A DNA stretch of 64,000 nucleotides from Otatea glauca. Lineage: Eukaryota > Streptophyta > Magnoliopsida > Poales > Poaceae. The stretch lies in contig CM070711.1 in NCBI GenBank assembly GCA_036346275.1, positions 65,387,078-65,451,077 on the forward strand. Reading direction: 5' to 3'. Shown here piece after piece: positions 1 to 10,220 of the stretch. The position numbers were made by a program, and so were the translations under genes. Numbering within the stretch: position 1 is the stretch's first letter; the number at the start of each line of letters is the position of its first letter. The notes beneath the pieces were generated by a model. The model saw nothing but the letters and a program-made list of their open reading frames with translations, was not told where the DNA came from and did not search any database.

Positions 1-237
1 CGAAGGGAGGTAAGAGCATCTACAACCAATGCCCCACGCCTCCACCTTGCTGCCTCGCATGGTCATGTTCATCTAGTCTCATATAGAGGCTCGTTGAGGA
101 GGCGGTGGCTTCAGAAGAGAGACAACGTGGTCCCGAGAAGAAAACATGATCTAGGGAGGGAGAGTTGCACCTAGGACTCGTGCAGTGGTGACAATGATGA
201 CCACTGCGATTGCGATGGCCACTACTAGGACTACAAC
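1..237. other. No gene recognised
   Basis: Short open frames exist on both strands, but none has a recognisable domain, splice structure or promoter. The segment is the left flank of the hAT-type element that begins at 238. The 8 bp at 230-237 (ACTACAAC) are its left target-site copy. Confidence 0.5.
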
Positions 238-855
238 TAGAGATGACAATCGGGTGAGTATTTTTGGGTACGTCTACTTTAGACCCATCATTCGAACCCG
301 AACACGTGCCATCCACCCGAACCCACTAAGCTTTATGGGCACAAATCCATTGTGTTGGCTAGTTCTTGGCGTGGTGAATCTGGCCAAGGATGGCATCCAG
401 CAGGGCATCGTGGCGACGTCCACACGGATCTTGGCGGCGGCGATGGAGAGGTAAGGACACGCCGGAGAAGATTGCGGCTAAGGCAGATGCAACAGCGGCG
501 GCCGTGTCGGCGATGGCGGCAGCAAGGGCGGCCGCGTCTGTCGGGATGCTCGCAAGAGGGGGAGGCGACGCCTTGCCTGCCACGGCAGGCGTGCGGGAAT
601 CAGGAGTAGCCGAGTAGGGGGATTGGGGGAATGAGAGTTATGGTTTTATTTTTAAATGTATATCTCAAGTGGGGTCCACATGTCATAAGATACTCATGGG
701 TATCCATGGGTACAAATTAGTATCCACATCCATCTTATGACCTTATCGGATATCCAAATCCGAAAATCCGTAGATCTGAAGTGCTATCTGTGTCCGCCCT
801 TATCGGACTGGGTACCCACAGATACCCAAATCCATGGATGAAACTGCCACCCCTA
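238..855. mobile_element. Non-autonomous hAT-type element, 618 bp
   Basis: The ends are imperfect inverted repeats: TAGAGATGACAAT on the left, and TAGGGGTGGCAGT when the right end is read on the minus strand. They are flanked by ACTACAAC (230-237) and ACTACAAT (856-863), an 8-bp duplication with one mismatch. An 8-bp TSD with TAGRGRTG-type ends is typical of plant hAT MITEs. The interior repeats motifs such as GGGTATCCATGGGTA and contains no transposase, so it would have to be moved in trans. Confidence 0.75.
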
Positions 856-946
856 ACTACAATGGTAGTGGTGGCTGCGACATTTGCTCACGACCGTGTC
901 CAGTTGATGGCAACTAGATCGGGTCGGATCTGGACACACCGGCAAC

Positions 947-1863
947 TAGGTTTCAAATATCAAAATTTCAATTTTGGAACGACATTTTATTTTCAATTAT
1001 CGGCAAATAACGATCGAAAATCGGTAAAAATTGGATTAGTTCGAAGTCAAATTTTTTGAAATCGACAGTCAAACTTTCGTGAAAAAATAGAAAACTGAAT
1101 GATTTCGTCATTTTTTGAGTGATTTTTAATTTTAAATTTTTAAGCTATTTTTGATGTTTTTGAGCGATTTTAATCGATTTTTGGCACACTAAAGGAAATT
1201 TTGAAAAAAAAAATCAAGAAAATTACAAAAAATAAGAATAAATCCCAATTATTCTATGAAACACCTCAGAGAAGTTTCAACAATTTTTAAATTCATTTAG
1301 TATTTCTGAAAAATCAAAAACAGCAATTAATGAAAAGGAACATAGGCATTTTCAGATTTTTATAAAAAATTACAAGCTTGATCATACTCTGAAATTTTAA
1401 TGGAATCATAATTAGTTCCAAAGGATCATGTACTAAAAGTTTTAGAAAAATTAGACTTCATTTAGTGCCTCTAGGAAATCAACAGAAGAGCGTATACAAA
1501 GACAGTAGCGCAGTCAGAATTTAAAAAAAAACACAAGTATGATCTTCATCTTAAAATTTTACTTTATCAAATAAAAAACAGAAGAACATATACAAAGACA
1601 GTAGCACTGTAAATTTCTTTTTTAAATACACAGGTTTGATAATGATATGAAATTTTTTACAACATCATTAGTATTGCCTTAGGGCCTCATACAAAAAATT
1701 TTGAAAAATTTTAGCACATTTTTCATAATTTTTTAATTTTCCTATTTTTTTGAATTTGAACTCAAATTCTACCGATTTACCGAGTAGTTTCAGATGCCGA
1801 GTCGGCTCAATACGCTTGATAATCACGATATTCGAGCAATTATCAACGATATTCAATACCCTA
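947..1863. mobile_element. Non-autonomous hAT-type element, 917 bp, AT-rich
   Basis: The left end reads TAGGTTTCAAATATC and the right end, on the minus strand, TAGGGTATTGAATATC. The flanks are CCGGCAAC (939-946) and CCGGTAAC (1864-1871), a 7/8 match of hAT size. The AT-rich interior carries degenerate modules (for example CAGTAGC near 1503 and 1602) like those in the elements at 29776, 37376 and 44655, so it appears to belong to the same wider family. There is no coding capacity. Confidence 0.68.
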
Positions 1864-1871
1864 CCGGTAAC

Positions 1872-2631
1872 TAGAGGTGGGCGTCGTGCCGTGCCGGCTC
1901 AGCCCGACACGAGCCCATCGTGCTTGTATTTGAACCGTCTTTGGCGCATACGGCTCGCCGGACCGAGCCGTGTCGGCCGGCTGCCGGTGAGCCCAGCCGC
2001 AACCATTTGCGCCGTCGCGTGCCGGCCAGGCCGACCTATTTGCACTATTGCAACGAGAGGAAAGGAGCCGGAGATGCATAGAATTGAGGCAGTGAATGCA
2101 AATATTATGAGAAAAAGAACTAAAATTTATTTATTATTGAACAGTTACATAGAGCGAGAAGGATGTGCTCAACACAAACGAGAAAGGAGGCAATGGGTGA
2201 GAAAGACAGTAAGCGAGACAAACGAGAGAGATTGTGAGGGAGATTGAGAGAGACTGGTGAGAGAGAGCTAAGAGAGATTGAGAGGAACAAACGAGAGAGA
2301 GCAACTTCTTGCACCGTTTCTCAATCTCTCTCAGCTCTCTCTCATGTTTTGTCTCTCAGGTGTCGACGATAGGGTGGCGTTCATACTACTGAGTGCATCT
2401 ATAGCGGTCATACTCTGTGAGTCTGTGACCTTCATGCTAAGTTTCTTTCTTATACCCTGGGTCATCGGGACTGATACGTCCATTCTACAATGTCGTGCTG
2501 AGTCGTGTCGCTCATCGTGCCTGATTCTCGAGTCCGGTACGACACACTTCACGCCAGATCAGGTTTCATACCGAACCGTGATATCTTATCTCGGGCCGGC
2601 CCAAAAAACCTGGCCAGAGTGCCCACCTCTA
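1872..2631. mobile_element. Non-autonomous hAT-type element, 760 bp, perfect 8-bp TSD
   Basis: The termini are perfect 11-bp inverted repeats, TAGAGGTGGGC and GCCCACCTCTA, flanked by identical CCGGTAAC at 1864-1871 and 2632-2639. This is a textbook hAT insertion. The interior is rich in GAGAGA (about 2150-2330), followed by a CTCTCT tract near 2320-2360 that could pair with it. Its left TSD copy is also the right TSD copy of the element ending at 1863, so the two elements abut. The overlapping open frames show no transposase motif. Confidence 0.85.
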
Positions 2632-2639
2632 CCGGTAAC

Positions 2640-3266
2640 CATCCAAGCCATGAGTCGCAGCGTTGAGCTTCACGAGGCGCCGTCGAGGAGCGGCAAGGGC
2701 GGAGTCATGACCGAGTAACGACAAGGGCGAATGGGATGGCGTGGCTGTAATGGAGGGACGCGTGAGGGAATTGGACAGGGGTCGGTCGAGCCGTGAGAGA
2801 GAGAGAGAGCGGAGGACAAATAAGTGAGAGCATTGGTTGATGGGTTTGCCCAGTGGTGTTTGTAATATTTTTTTTCTCGTAGGGTGCTCAATGTAAAATA
2901 TTGTATAAAAAGTACGCTCCAAGGACTGAAAATATCTTATAGATTGAAAAGCAAAAAAATATTGTGGGTTCACTGAAGCCACCATGCATTGGGTGGATGG
3001 AAATTTAGAGTTTATTCGGAGAGTTGCAACTTTTTTTTAAAGTTGTTTTTAAAATTTTTGGATTGAAAAACAAATATAGTTTTTTATAAGATATCGTTTG
3101 TCAAACAGTTAATTTTCCTCCATAATAAACTGCAAAAGCACATTCCGCCCTACCTTTGGCTTTTGTTAGTTATATGTGGCTTTTGGCAATTTCTGGGACT
3201 TACTAGCTTTTCAGAAGTTAAAGATGGCTTTAAGCCCTCAAACAGAGCCTTACATAATGTCTTAAA
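2640..3266. other. No gene recognised
   Basis: After the right TSD the sequence resumes what was probably contiguous flanking DNA. A minus-strand frame at 2629-2985 has no recognisable domain. From about 3000 the DNA is AT-rich. Confidence 0.4.
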
Positions 3267-3408
3267 TAAGGGGCAATTTATTATATGTCGCTGAAAGTTA
3301 ATCTCGTCCTTTATATACCACTCATTGTGTCATTGACTTGTAGGTTTAACCCTACATGTCATTAAGGTTTTCTCAAATTCCAGTGACATATAAAGAATTA
3401 ATCCCTTA
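3267..3408. mobile_element. Small MITE-like inverted repeat, about 142 bp
   Basis: The left end, TAAGGGGCAATTTATTATAT, and the right end read on the minus strand, TAAGGGATTAATTCTTTATA, match over roughly 25 bp. Both continue into ATGTCGCTG and ATGTCACTG. The flanks are AT-rich and I see no unambiguous TSD, so the superfamily is open. Confidence 0.45.
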
Positions 3409-3524
3409 AATAACCTATGACTAGGTAAAAGATGAAACCACACCGAACTATTCACCGCTTGAGGCACCTATGTACTGTACATAACTGAAGGGCATCCATG
3501 GTGCTATATGCTGGCTAGGTGCCC

Positions 3525-4413
3525 TGTCGGCGTTTCGAGCACAGGCAAGTAAATTTGTAAGTCGGAAGGGGCCGCGCGTTCTCTCTCCCTGAATGGTTAG
3601 ACTCGAAAGCCCAAGATGTATACTGATTCGGGCCGAATGTCCCTACTCCAGTTCGTGTGGTGGTGTTGTATTGCCTTGGATGCAGTCGACTGCACCACGT
3701 TTACAAGTGAGGGCTGAGGGCTTGAACACGAGAGCATTCGTTGTCTATTCGTCAAGACTTAGTGAGAAAAGAATCTATCTCCGTCTGTGTCCCTCTCCCG
3801 GAGGGCCCTGCCCCCTTTATATAGTCGGGAGGGGCAAGTTACATTGAGATTTGGGAGAAGGAAGGAAGGAGAAACATATACTAGGAGCCCTAGTCCCTCG
3901 TCTTGGTGATTGGTCGCCGTTCGGCCTCGTTCACACCGGGTTTGGTAGGCTTGCTGAGCAGAGCAGTTCGTCGTTTCCTCGGGAAGCAGCGCACCTGCCC
4001 TCTGGGAACCTGTCAGGTGCTGATGTTGCGAAGCGTGGCCCTGGCGCTGCCTCGGGAGGGAGCGCATCCCCATACTTCGTGTGACTGGGCGATGGGACTG
4101 GAGTTTTGACTTAGGCAACCCTCGTCTTTGCCTCGGAAAGGGCCACCGCCTGTCACGATCGCCGAGCGATCTGTCAGTGGGGCACGTGGCCAGCGATCGG
4201 CGGAGGCCCGACCGTGGCCCTTGACGGTTGCCTCGGCTTGGTCGGGCTCGGGAGCCGACTGTGGCGTGGTCGTCGTCCCACTTGGTCGGATCGCTCGCCC
4301 TACTGCAGTCGGGACGAAGCGTCTTTTGCGACCTCTGGTCCCTTGGTCGGGCCGGGCTTGACACGGCCTGCTTGTCATCTGGGCGTTAGGGTACCCCGTA
4401 TGAGTATTCGTCA
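3525..4413 (-). repeat. Complete 3' LTR (889 bp) of the Tat element
   Basis: It runs from TGTCGGCG to TATTCGTCA, that is TG...CA on either strand. It aligns over its whole length, by eye near 80% identity, with the inverted solo LTR at 21283-22177. On the coding strand it is preceded by the G-rich stretch GGGTTCGGGGCTAT, the likely polypurine-tract region (plus positions 4414-4430). Confidence 0.88.
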
Positions 4414-4755
4414 ATAGCCCCGAACCCTGGCGAGTTAAATCGGATACGGTCGGGGTTGAGCCTAGTTGGTGAGATACTTTGTTGTATCACGGCGGCCGGG
4501 CACAGTCGGACGACCCGACCGACCTGGTCGACTAGTCTCAGCCTGGTATGCTCTAGCGCATCCGGCGGCTGCCTAAGAGTCGGTCGAGGGCATTCGAACC
4601 GCCGGAAGCTCTTAATTGCTTCGTTGCACGCGCCGCGCACGGCTTGGCACGTCGTGACCATTCGTCTTCTCCACCGCTTCGGGACCCGGCGAAGGACGCT
4701 TCGTTTTCCTGCGCTTGATATTTATGCGGAGTCGTTTGATCTTCCTTCCTCCGGG

Positions 4756-4762
4756 TATATAA
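4756..4762 (+). promoter_or_regulatory. TATA box of a short antisense unit inside the Tat element
   Basis: TATATAAGG lies in GC-rich DNA about 60 bp before the first ATG (4821) of a 77-codon frame. The spacing suits a start site near 4785-4790. The opposite strand at this place is non-coding retrotransposon DNA. Confidence 0.55.
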
Positions 4763-4820
4763 GGGCACCGTCGCTTGCTTGGATAGTTATCCCCAGCCTA
4801 GAATCCTTTTCGATCCGTCA

Positions 4821-5054
4821 ATGGCTTCGACGCCTCCGCTGATCTTTGGCTTTGGTGATGATGACGAGGTGGAAGAGGAGGATCCTTTGGCCAAGCTCTG
4901 GGCTGAGTACAATCAGGCGATGGCCGAACTCGCGGAGGAGGAGGAGGCCGTGGCCCGCGACATTGCTGCGGTCGATGCGTTGCTTGAGGTCGCTTCGAGG
5001 CTCTTCGAGGTGAGGAGCGCCCTCTTAGAGGCAATGGCGCGCGCGCGTCGGTAG
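4821..5054 (+). CDS. Small acidic helical protein, antisense ORF of the Tat element
   Basis: 77 codons starting at the first ATG after a good TATA box (4756) and ending before a polyadenylation-type AATAAA at 5205. I do not recognise the product. It has an acidic cluster near residues 11-20 (DDDEVEEEDP), then an Ala/Glu/Leu-rich stretch (AELAEEEEAV and following) expected to be alpha-helical and possibly coiled-coil, and an Arg-rich tail. It reads opposite to gag-pol. The complete TATA-ORF-AATAAA layout argues for a real transcript, but short GC-rich frames also arise by chance. An upstream in-frame extension would need a non-ATG start. Confidence 0.4.
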   Translation: MASTPPLIFGFGDDDEVEEEDPLAKLWAEYNQAMAELAEEEEAVARDIAAVDALLEVASRLFEVRSALLEAMARARR

Positions 5055-5204
5055 CCGTCAGTGCGTCGGCACTGACGCAATCAGAAATTCGTGATATAAT
5101 ACTTGGTGCTGAAATAGCTCCTCGTATTTCACGTAGCGTCATGTAGTGTTTGAGCCTGTCGGCCACCTCATGTAGCATTGTAAAGCTTGAGTCTGTCGGC
5201 CAGT

Positions 5205-5210
5205 AATAAA
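5205..5210 (+). terminator. AATAAA polyadenylation-type signal
   Basis: AATAAA followed by TTTTCCTTTCCTTTGTG, a T-rich downstream stretch, about 150 bp after the stop of the 77-codon antisense frame. It is in the right place to end that short unit. Confidence 0.4.
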
Positions 5211-5383
5211 ATTTTCCTTTCCTTTGTGACTGTTTGTGTCTTTGTGATGAGCTTGTCTTAGACGTTTCTCCCAACTAACCCGGCCCTCGAGGGTTGGTAG
5301 CCGGTGGGAGATCGCTCTTCTTGTGCGCGGGTAGTCGGACGCCTTTCTCGTACTCACAGATGTTTGTCGGGAGGCTCCTGGTG

Positions 5384-5915
5384 CTCGTTTTAACATCGTA
5401 GCTAGTCGTGGCTTTGGTCGGAGCAGACGACCAGATGCCTCTCGGGAGGTTCCGGTGTCCGAGTGCTCGTTTAAGGTCGTAGCTAGACGCGGCTTTGGTC
5501 GGCACGGACGACCAGATGCCTCTCGGGATGTTCTGGTGTCTGAGTGCTCGTTTTACGTCGTAGCTGGACGGTGCTCGTTTTACGTCGTAGCTGGACGGGG
5601 CCTTGGTCGGCCGGGATGACGAGATGCCTCTCGGGAGGTTACTTGGTGCTCGCGGTGGATGACGTCGAGGCGGATGCCTCTCGGGAGGTTCTCGAGGTGT
5701 CCGAGTGCTCGTTTTACGTCGTGGCCGGATGGGCTCGTTTTACGTCGTGCTGCCTTTCGGCCGGGATGACGTCCTCTCGGGAGGTTGGTGTCGGTGCTCA
5801 TTTTACGTCGTGGTTGGCGGGGCGGGGCGACGGATGCCTCTCGGGAGGTTCTGGTGCCCGAGTGCTCGTTTTACGTCGTAGCTGGACGGTGCTCGTTTTA
5901 CGTCGTAGCTGGACG
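5384..5915. repeat. Degenerate GC-rich minisatellite in the Tat element
   Basis: Two motifs recur: GCTCGTTTTACGTCGTAGCT (near 5384, 5467, 5547, 5573, 5709, 5733, 5798, 5863 and 5890, with variation) and GATGCCTCTCGGGAGGTT (near 5434, 5515, 5622, 5670 and 5834). Spacing is irregular (about 25-85 bp), so units were gained and lost. Open frames across it, such as 5544-5918, are repeat translation and not genes. Confidence 0.75.
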
Positions 5916-6689
5916 TAGGGTATCCATCCCGAGTCCTCGTCCGGCGAGGGTAGCTGCGAGAGGAGTGGCCGCTGTCTATCCCTCGTGTACGCCCCATCCG
6001 CAGGTGTGGGACTTGGAGGGGGTGAGCGACGCGCGTTTACCCGCGTTGGTTTGAACGCCGTGCTCGTGGAGCTAATGACGGGTGGTCTGAGTGGGTCCTG
6101 GGAGGTCCCTCCCGAGACCTTTCGGCGGGCGGTTCGAGTAGGTGTCTGGCCGAGGGGCGATCCATAAAAAACCTTTCTTTACTCGATCCCGTAACGGACT
6201 CTGGGTCGTCCGCGGGAGAGTGTGAAGTATGGTCTCGAACACGAGTTAGGACGATTGGGCCGTCAACCAGCCCAACTAGAGACCCACTGGGGGCTCGCCT
6301 CGTACTCGCCCCTCGCTCAATGTTCGCTGGGGCGGCCTTATGCCCACTTGGTGGGACTGGCCTTTAGAACCCATAGCTTTGGGCTGGGCCCCTAGCGTGA
6401 GCCGTCGAGCTCCCTCGCCGTTTTAGGGCCGCAGCGGCCTAGCGGGAGTCTCGCACGCGTCCCGGGACAGCCGTCCTGGCCTAAAAGCGGAGACCGAGGG
6501 GTCACAGGACGTGCGGCCCGAGGCGGTGACTTTACGACTCCTGCGGTCCTATCGGGCTTAAATGCAGAGAGGAATTGGGAACTGGGAGTTACCAGGTGCC
6601 TAGCGCGGCAGACGAGGGCGTGCGCGACGCTTTGCTCGAGGAGGTGCCTGTTCGGCTGGCGCCCGCTCGGCTAGGCACCCGCTCGGCTT

Positions 6690-6697
6690 CTATAAAT
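6690..6697 (+). promoter_or_regulatory. TATA box of the long antisense gene in the Tat element
   Basis: TATAAATAGG in GC-rich DNA, preceded by GGCTTC. A start site near 6720 would give a leader of about 120 bases to the ATG at 6844. It directs plus-strand transcription, opposite to gag-pol, and lies just upstream of the Transposase_28-type frame. Confidence 0.6.
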
Positions 6698-6849
6698 AGG
6701 GTGCGGGGGCACTTGTGCAAACCTCCCGCCTTTGCTTTCCTCATCTTCCCGCGCTTGCCTGAGACAAGAAAAGAGACAGCAAGAGCCAGAGGAGAGAGAA
6801 CCTCCAACTTCCCCCTTTCTCACCTTTTCGCCGCTCCTTCGGAAATGTC

Positions 6850-7716
6850 GTGGCCGACGTGCTCCATCGAGACCAGCCGCGCGCTCGGCTAGTGAAGAAG
6901 GGGTTCCTGCCTCCACAGGTCGTCTCGGGCTGGAGGGTGCCGTCAGGGGCCACCGCCCCCACGCCGGGGGACGTCGAATTCGTCGTGCCTGCCTCGTTTT
7001 ACGAGCGTGGGTTCGGGCTCCCGCTGCACCCGTTCGTGCGCGGGCTCCTGCACCACTACAAGGCGGAGATACACCATCTTAACCCCAACGGGGTCCTCCA
7101 CATCGCCGTCTTCGTCACGCTCTGTGAGGCCTTTCTGGGGATTAAGCCCTATTGGGCGTTGTGGAGGCACTTCTTCCAGGCCCGGCTGAGGAAGGACAAG
7201 CCCTCGGACGCATCGGCGCCTATTGGGGGTGTGGCTCTCCAGCTGCGCTCGGGGCGCGCAGCGAACTACATCGACGTGAAGCTGCCGTCGTCCAACCGGG
7301 GGTGGCACTCCGAGTGGCTCTATGCCAAGAACTTGGGGGATAGCGCCCCGGTCTTCATCAGCCGACTTCCCAAGGCGAGGCCCGAGTGGGAATGGGGTGC
7401 CGACCGAAAGGGAAGGAGCCGGGTGGAGGTGATAATTGACCAGATCAAGGCTCAGAAGAAGCGGGGTCTGGCTGGTGATGTCGTTGTGCGCGCATTCATG
7501 AAGATGCGCGTGCAACCGCTTATGGATCGGCCGCTCCCCATGTTTCGGTTCGAGGGGTCGTCTGACCCGGCGAGGATGGTGGAGGAGGAACTCCCCCCGT
7601 TAGAGGTCGAGGCGCGGGTGTCCACCGTCACGGGTGGAGGTGCGACTGAGGCGGTGGCCGGCCACCCTGAGCCGTTTTCGGCCCGGAACCCGCCAAACCT
7701 GGTAATCCGAAAGTAG
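6850..7716 (+). CDS. Antisense ORF with Transposase_28-type domain (putative gypsy-type transposon protein)
   Basis: The plus-strand frame contains segments I recognise as the grass family often labelled 'putative gypsy type transposon' (Pfam Transposase_28): VKKGFLPPQ, HPFVRGLLHHY, LHHL-like IHHLNPNGVL, and VTLCEAFLGIKPYWALWRHF, within about residues 15-115, then SEWLYAKN further on. Despite the name it has no DDE catalytic core that I can see; its role in Tat elements is unknown. The frame at 6850 opens with GTG; the nearest ATG, at 6844, lies in another frame that stops at 6892, so the true N-terminus is damaged or spliced. A TATA box lies at 6690. A probable donor is at the end (CTG|GTAATC near 7699). 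Confidence 0.65.
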   Translation: MADVLHRDQPRARLVKKGFLPPQVVSGWRVPSGATAPTPGDVEFVVPASFYERGFGLPLHPFVRGLLHHYKAEIHHLNPNGVLHIAVFVTLCEAFLGIKPYWALWRHFFQARLRKDKPSDASAPIGGVALQLRSGRAANYIDVKLPSSNRGWHSEWLYAKNLGDSAPVFISRLPKARPEWEWGADRKGRSRVEVIIDQIKAQKKRGLAGDVVVRAFMKMRVQPLMDRPLPMFRFEGSSDPARMVEEELPPLEVEARVSTVTGGGATEAVAGHPEPFSARNPPNLVIRK

Positions 7717-7796
7717 CCTTTTCCTCCTTTTTCTTTCTTGTTGCTTCCTCCTCAGCTTTCGGCGATCAGTCTGACTAAAGTCTCCGCGTTCCCCAG

Positions 7797-9863
7797 GGGC
7801 TTGCCGGGATGGTCTCCCGGACGTTGCTGCCGGGGGAGAAGGAGCTTAGGGCGGAGGCCCGCGCGAAGTCCGCGCAGATTGAGGCTACGCGCAAGAAGTG
7901 CAAAGAGGAGAAGAGGAGGAAAAGGGAGAAGGAGCGTGCGGCAAGGGCCGCTCGTGGCGAAGACGCGTCCGAGACCACCGCTGCGGGGTCGACCTCCACC
8001 AACAGCAATGGAGGCCGAGACGGACACCCGTACTGCGGGTACTTGTCTGACTCGCCGACCGGTGGCGGCCCGAGCGCTTGGTCCGAAGAAGCGAAGGCGA
8101 GCGCCGGGCGCCGCGCGTGCCGAGCGGAGATGTCCCCGGTGGAGTCGTCCTCAGGGAAGCGGAGGGCCGATTCGCCCCCGCAAGGGGGGCCGACGAAAAG
8201 GGTGCGGTTGCCACGCGTCCGATCGGCGCAGTAAGTGCCCCCTCTTTTTTCTTTGGGCTTTGTGGTAGTAGGGTAGTCCGAGCGATCACTGATCGCTTGT
8301 GGTGCGCAGTGTTTACGCAGGGGTGGTCGCGGCTGCGGCCCCGAGCTCAGCACTAACGCGACCGGCGGAGACCGGTGGAGCACGGGTCAAGGAGGAGATG
8401 CCGGTTGATCCGGTCGGGGTCGAAGCACCGCGGGCGGCAGCGTCGGAGTTGCCGACGGAGCAGCGACGGCAGTCTCGGGCGGCGATCGGGCGGAGAGCGG
8501 CGGTTCGGCCGTCCACAGGCAAGCTGGGTCTCCCTTCCTCGGTCGAGGGGGGTCGGGTGGAGCTGCCGCCGCCGCCGGGGAGCCCACCGGCAGATGCGCC
8601 CACTTCCGGCGTTAGTAATCTGCCGCGCCGAACCACGGTGGAGGGGCGATCCAACGGTCGAAGCTAGTCCCTCCGGAGCCGCAGGGGGAGGTGCCGGGTG
8701 ACCTCCCTCAGGCGCAAGCCGCCGAAGCCAGCCTAGGCGGCTCTGCTCGGCAGCCCCCGCTTACGCTGACTCGGTCGGGGGACGGTCAGACCGGCGGGCC
8801 GACCATCTCGCTGGACGATCCGGCGGAGAGCCTCGAGTGGGGCGCCTTCCGGGACGGCGTCAAACGCGCCGTGGCCGAGACAAAGCGGATCCAGGAGGAT
8901 TTGGCTCTCGCTCTTGAGTGTTCAGTAGTCTTTGGCGCGATTCACCGATGAAATTATCGGTTGGCACAGTAAGTCGGCGAGAACTTCGTGTTTTGTAACT
9001 TTGGCGGTCGCCGTGGATAATGGGTGTTATGCCTTAGGCGCTTGCGTGCCGCACGGGAGAAGTCGCGATTCATCGAGTGCGCGACGGCCAAAGGTTAGCC
9101 GCTGAGGAAGAGCGTGACCGGCTGCGCCCGACGCCTGAGGCCTTCGGGAAAGCCTATAGCGCGGCGGCGGAGGTCCGCCAAGAGTTGGCTCGGTCCGCCC
9201 AAGCCCTGCTCGACGAGCGCCAGGCGAGCCAGTCCTTGGCGACGCGGGTGGCGGAGCATGAGACCCTCTTGGCGAGGCGAGTGGCGCTAAAGACACCGCC
9301 GTGGCCACGGCGGCGCTTCGGTTGAGGCGCCCGCCGGGCGAGCTGAACGAGTCGGAGGGCGCGAACCGGCGCGGCGCGAGCGCGACGTCGCCGAGGGAAT
9401 CGGCAAGACGATGGCGATCTTGCGACTGGCGAGCTCCGCGGGCGGTAAGAGTCCTGATCCTCCAATTGAGTTTGCGATTGCGGTTAATGGGGCGCGTTTT
9501 ATGATGCTACCCCGATCTGCAGAGCTGCAGAAAAACCTTAGCTGCGCCACGGAGGCACGGAAGGATGCTCTGAAGGCCCGTGACGCGGCGGTCACGGCGC
9601 GGGATATGGCATTGGCGGCGTTTCAGGAGGCCGAGGGAGGTCGGTCCGAGCTGGCCGCGGAGTTGGAGGCCCTTCGAAAGGTCGGCCAAGACGTCTGCGA
9701 TCGAGTGCTCGGAGCCGTGCCGGGTCCGAGCTCGCTCGCTATCGTCTTGGCTTTGAGTGCGGGCACGCGTCAAGAGCGCGATAGCGAGGCGTTGCGCTTG
9801 GGGCTTCTTCGGCACTGGTCAACACCGTCTCCCATTATGATGGCATCGACCTCGCGGTGGTGA
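7797..9863 (+). CDS. Downstream exons of the antisense Tat gene, Lys/Glu-rich and coiled-coil type
   Basis: Open stretches at about 7797-8229, 8311-8667, 8691-8951, 9077-9325 and 9411-9863 look like later exons of the gene starting near 6844. Splice-like junctions are visible: CCCCAG before 7798, GCA|GTAAGT at 8230, GCGCAG before 8310, and ACA|GTAAGT at about 8968. The first stretch is strongly basic and charged (KCKEEKRRKREKERAARAAR). The last part is Ala/Glu/Leu-rich, with heptad-like runs suggesting a coiled coil (for example AFQEAEGGRSELAAELEALR). Frame changes between 8667 and 9411 may be introns or decay; I cannot tell which. Boundaries are approximate. Confidence 0.4.
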
Positions 9864-10220
9864 GTAGCGGGGTCGCCGGGAACCGGACGAACGAGGAGGT
9901 GGACAAGCTCGAGCTTCTGGTCGAGCCATACGCTCGGGAGATCGCTGGCCACATATCGCCGCAGAGTGTCCTCCACAAAGAATAGGGAGAAGTTAAACAT
10001 ATCCCCTTTTATTGTAAAAGACTATTGCATGTAAATAATCTTAAAGTTTTAGCAAGTTCTGGTCTATCTCTCCTTTTTTATGCTATGGCGAGCACTTGAC
10101 CGACCATAGCTTTAAGGACCGTGGGGGTCGCTTATGCGTAGGTCGGATCGTTTGCTAGGGAAAGGTGAGGAGGACAGGAACTTTGGCCATGCAGCATTCA
10201 TGCGCACTTGTGCGGGATAG

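Noticed and set aside
5544..5918. Frame translating as repeated VLRRSWT-like units
   Set aside because: It is the translation of a degenerate minisatellite with irregular spacing; the frame is not kept between copies.
7775..8383. Minus-strand frame of 202 codons in the Tat element
   Set aside because: It lies opposite the antisense gene's basic exon and outside gag-pol, with Ser/Pro/Arg low complexity and no motif.
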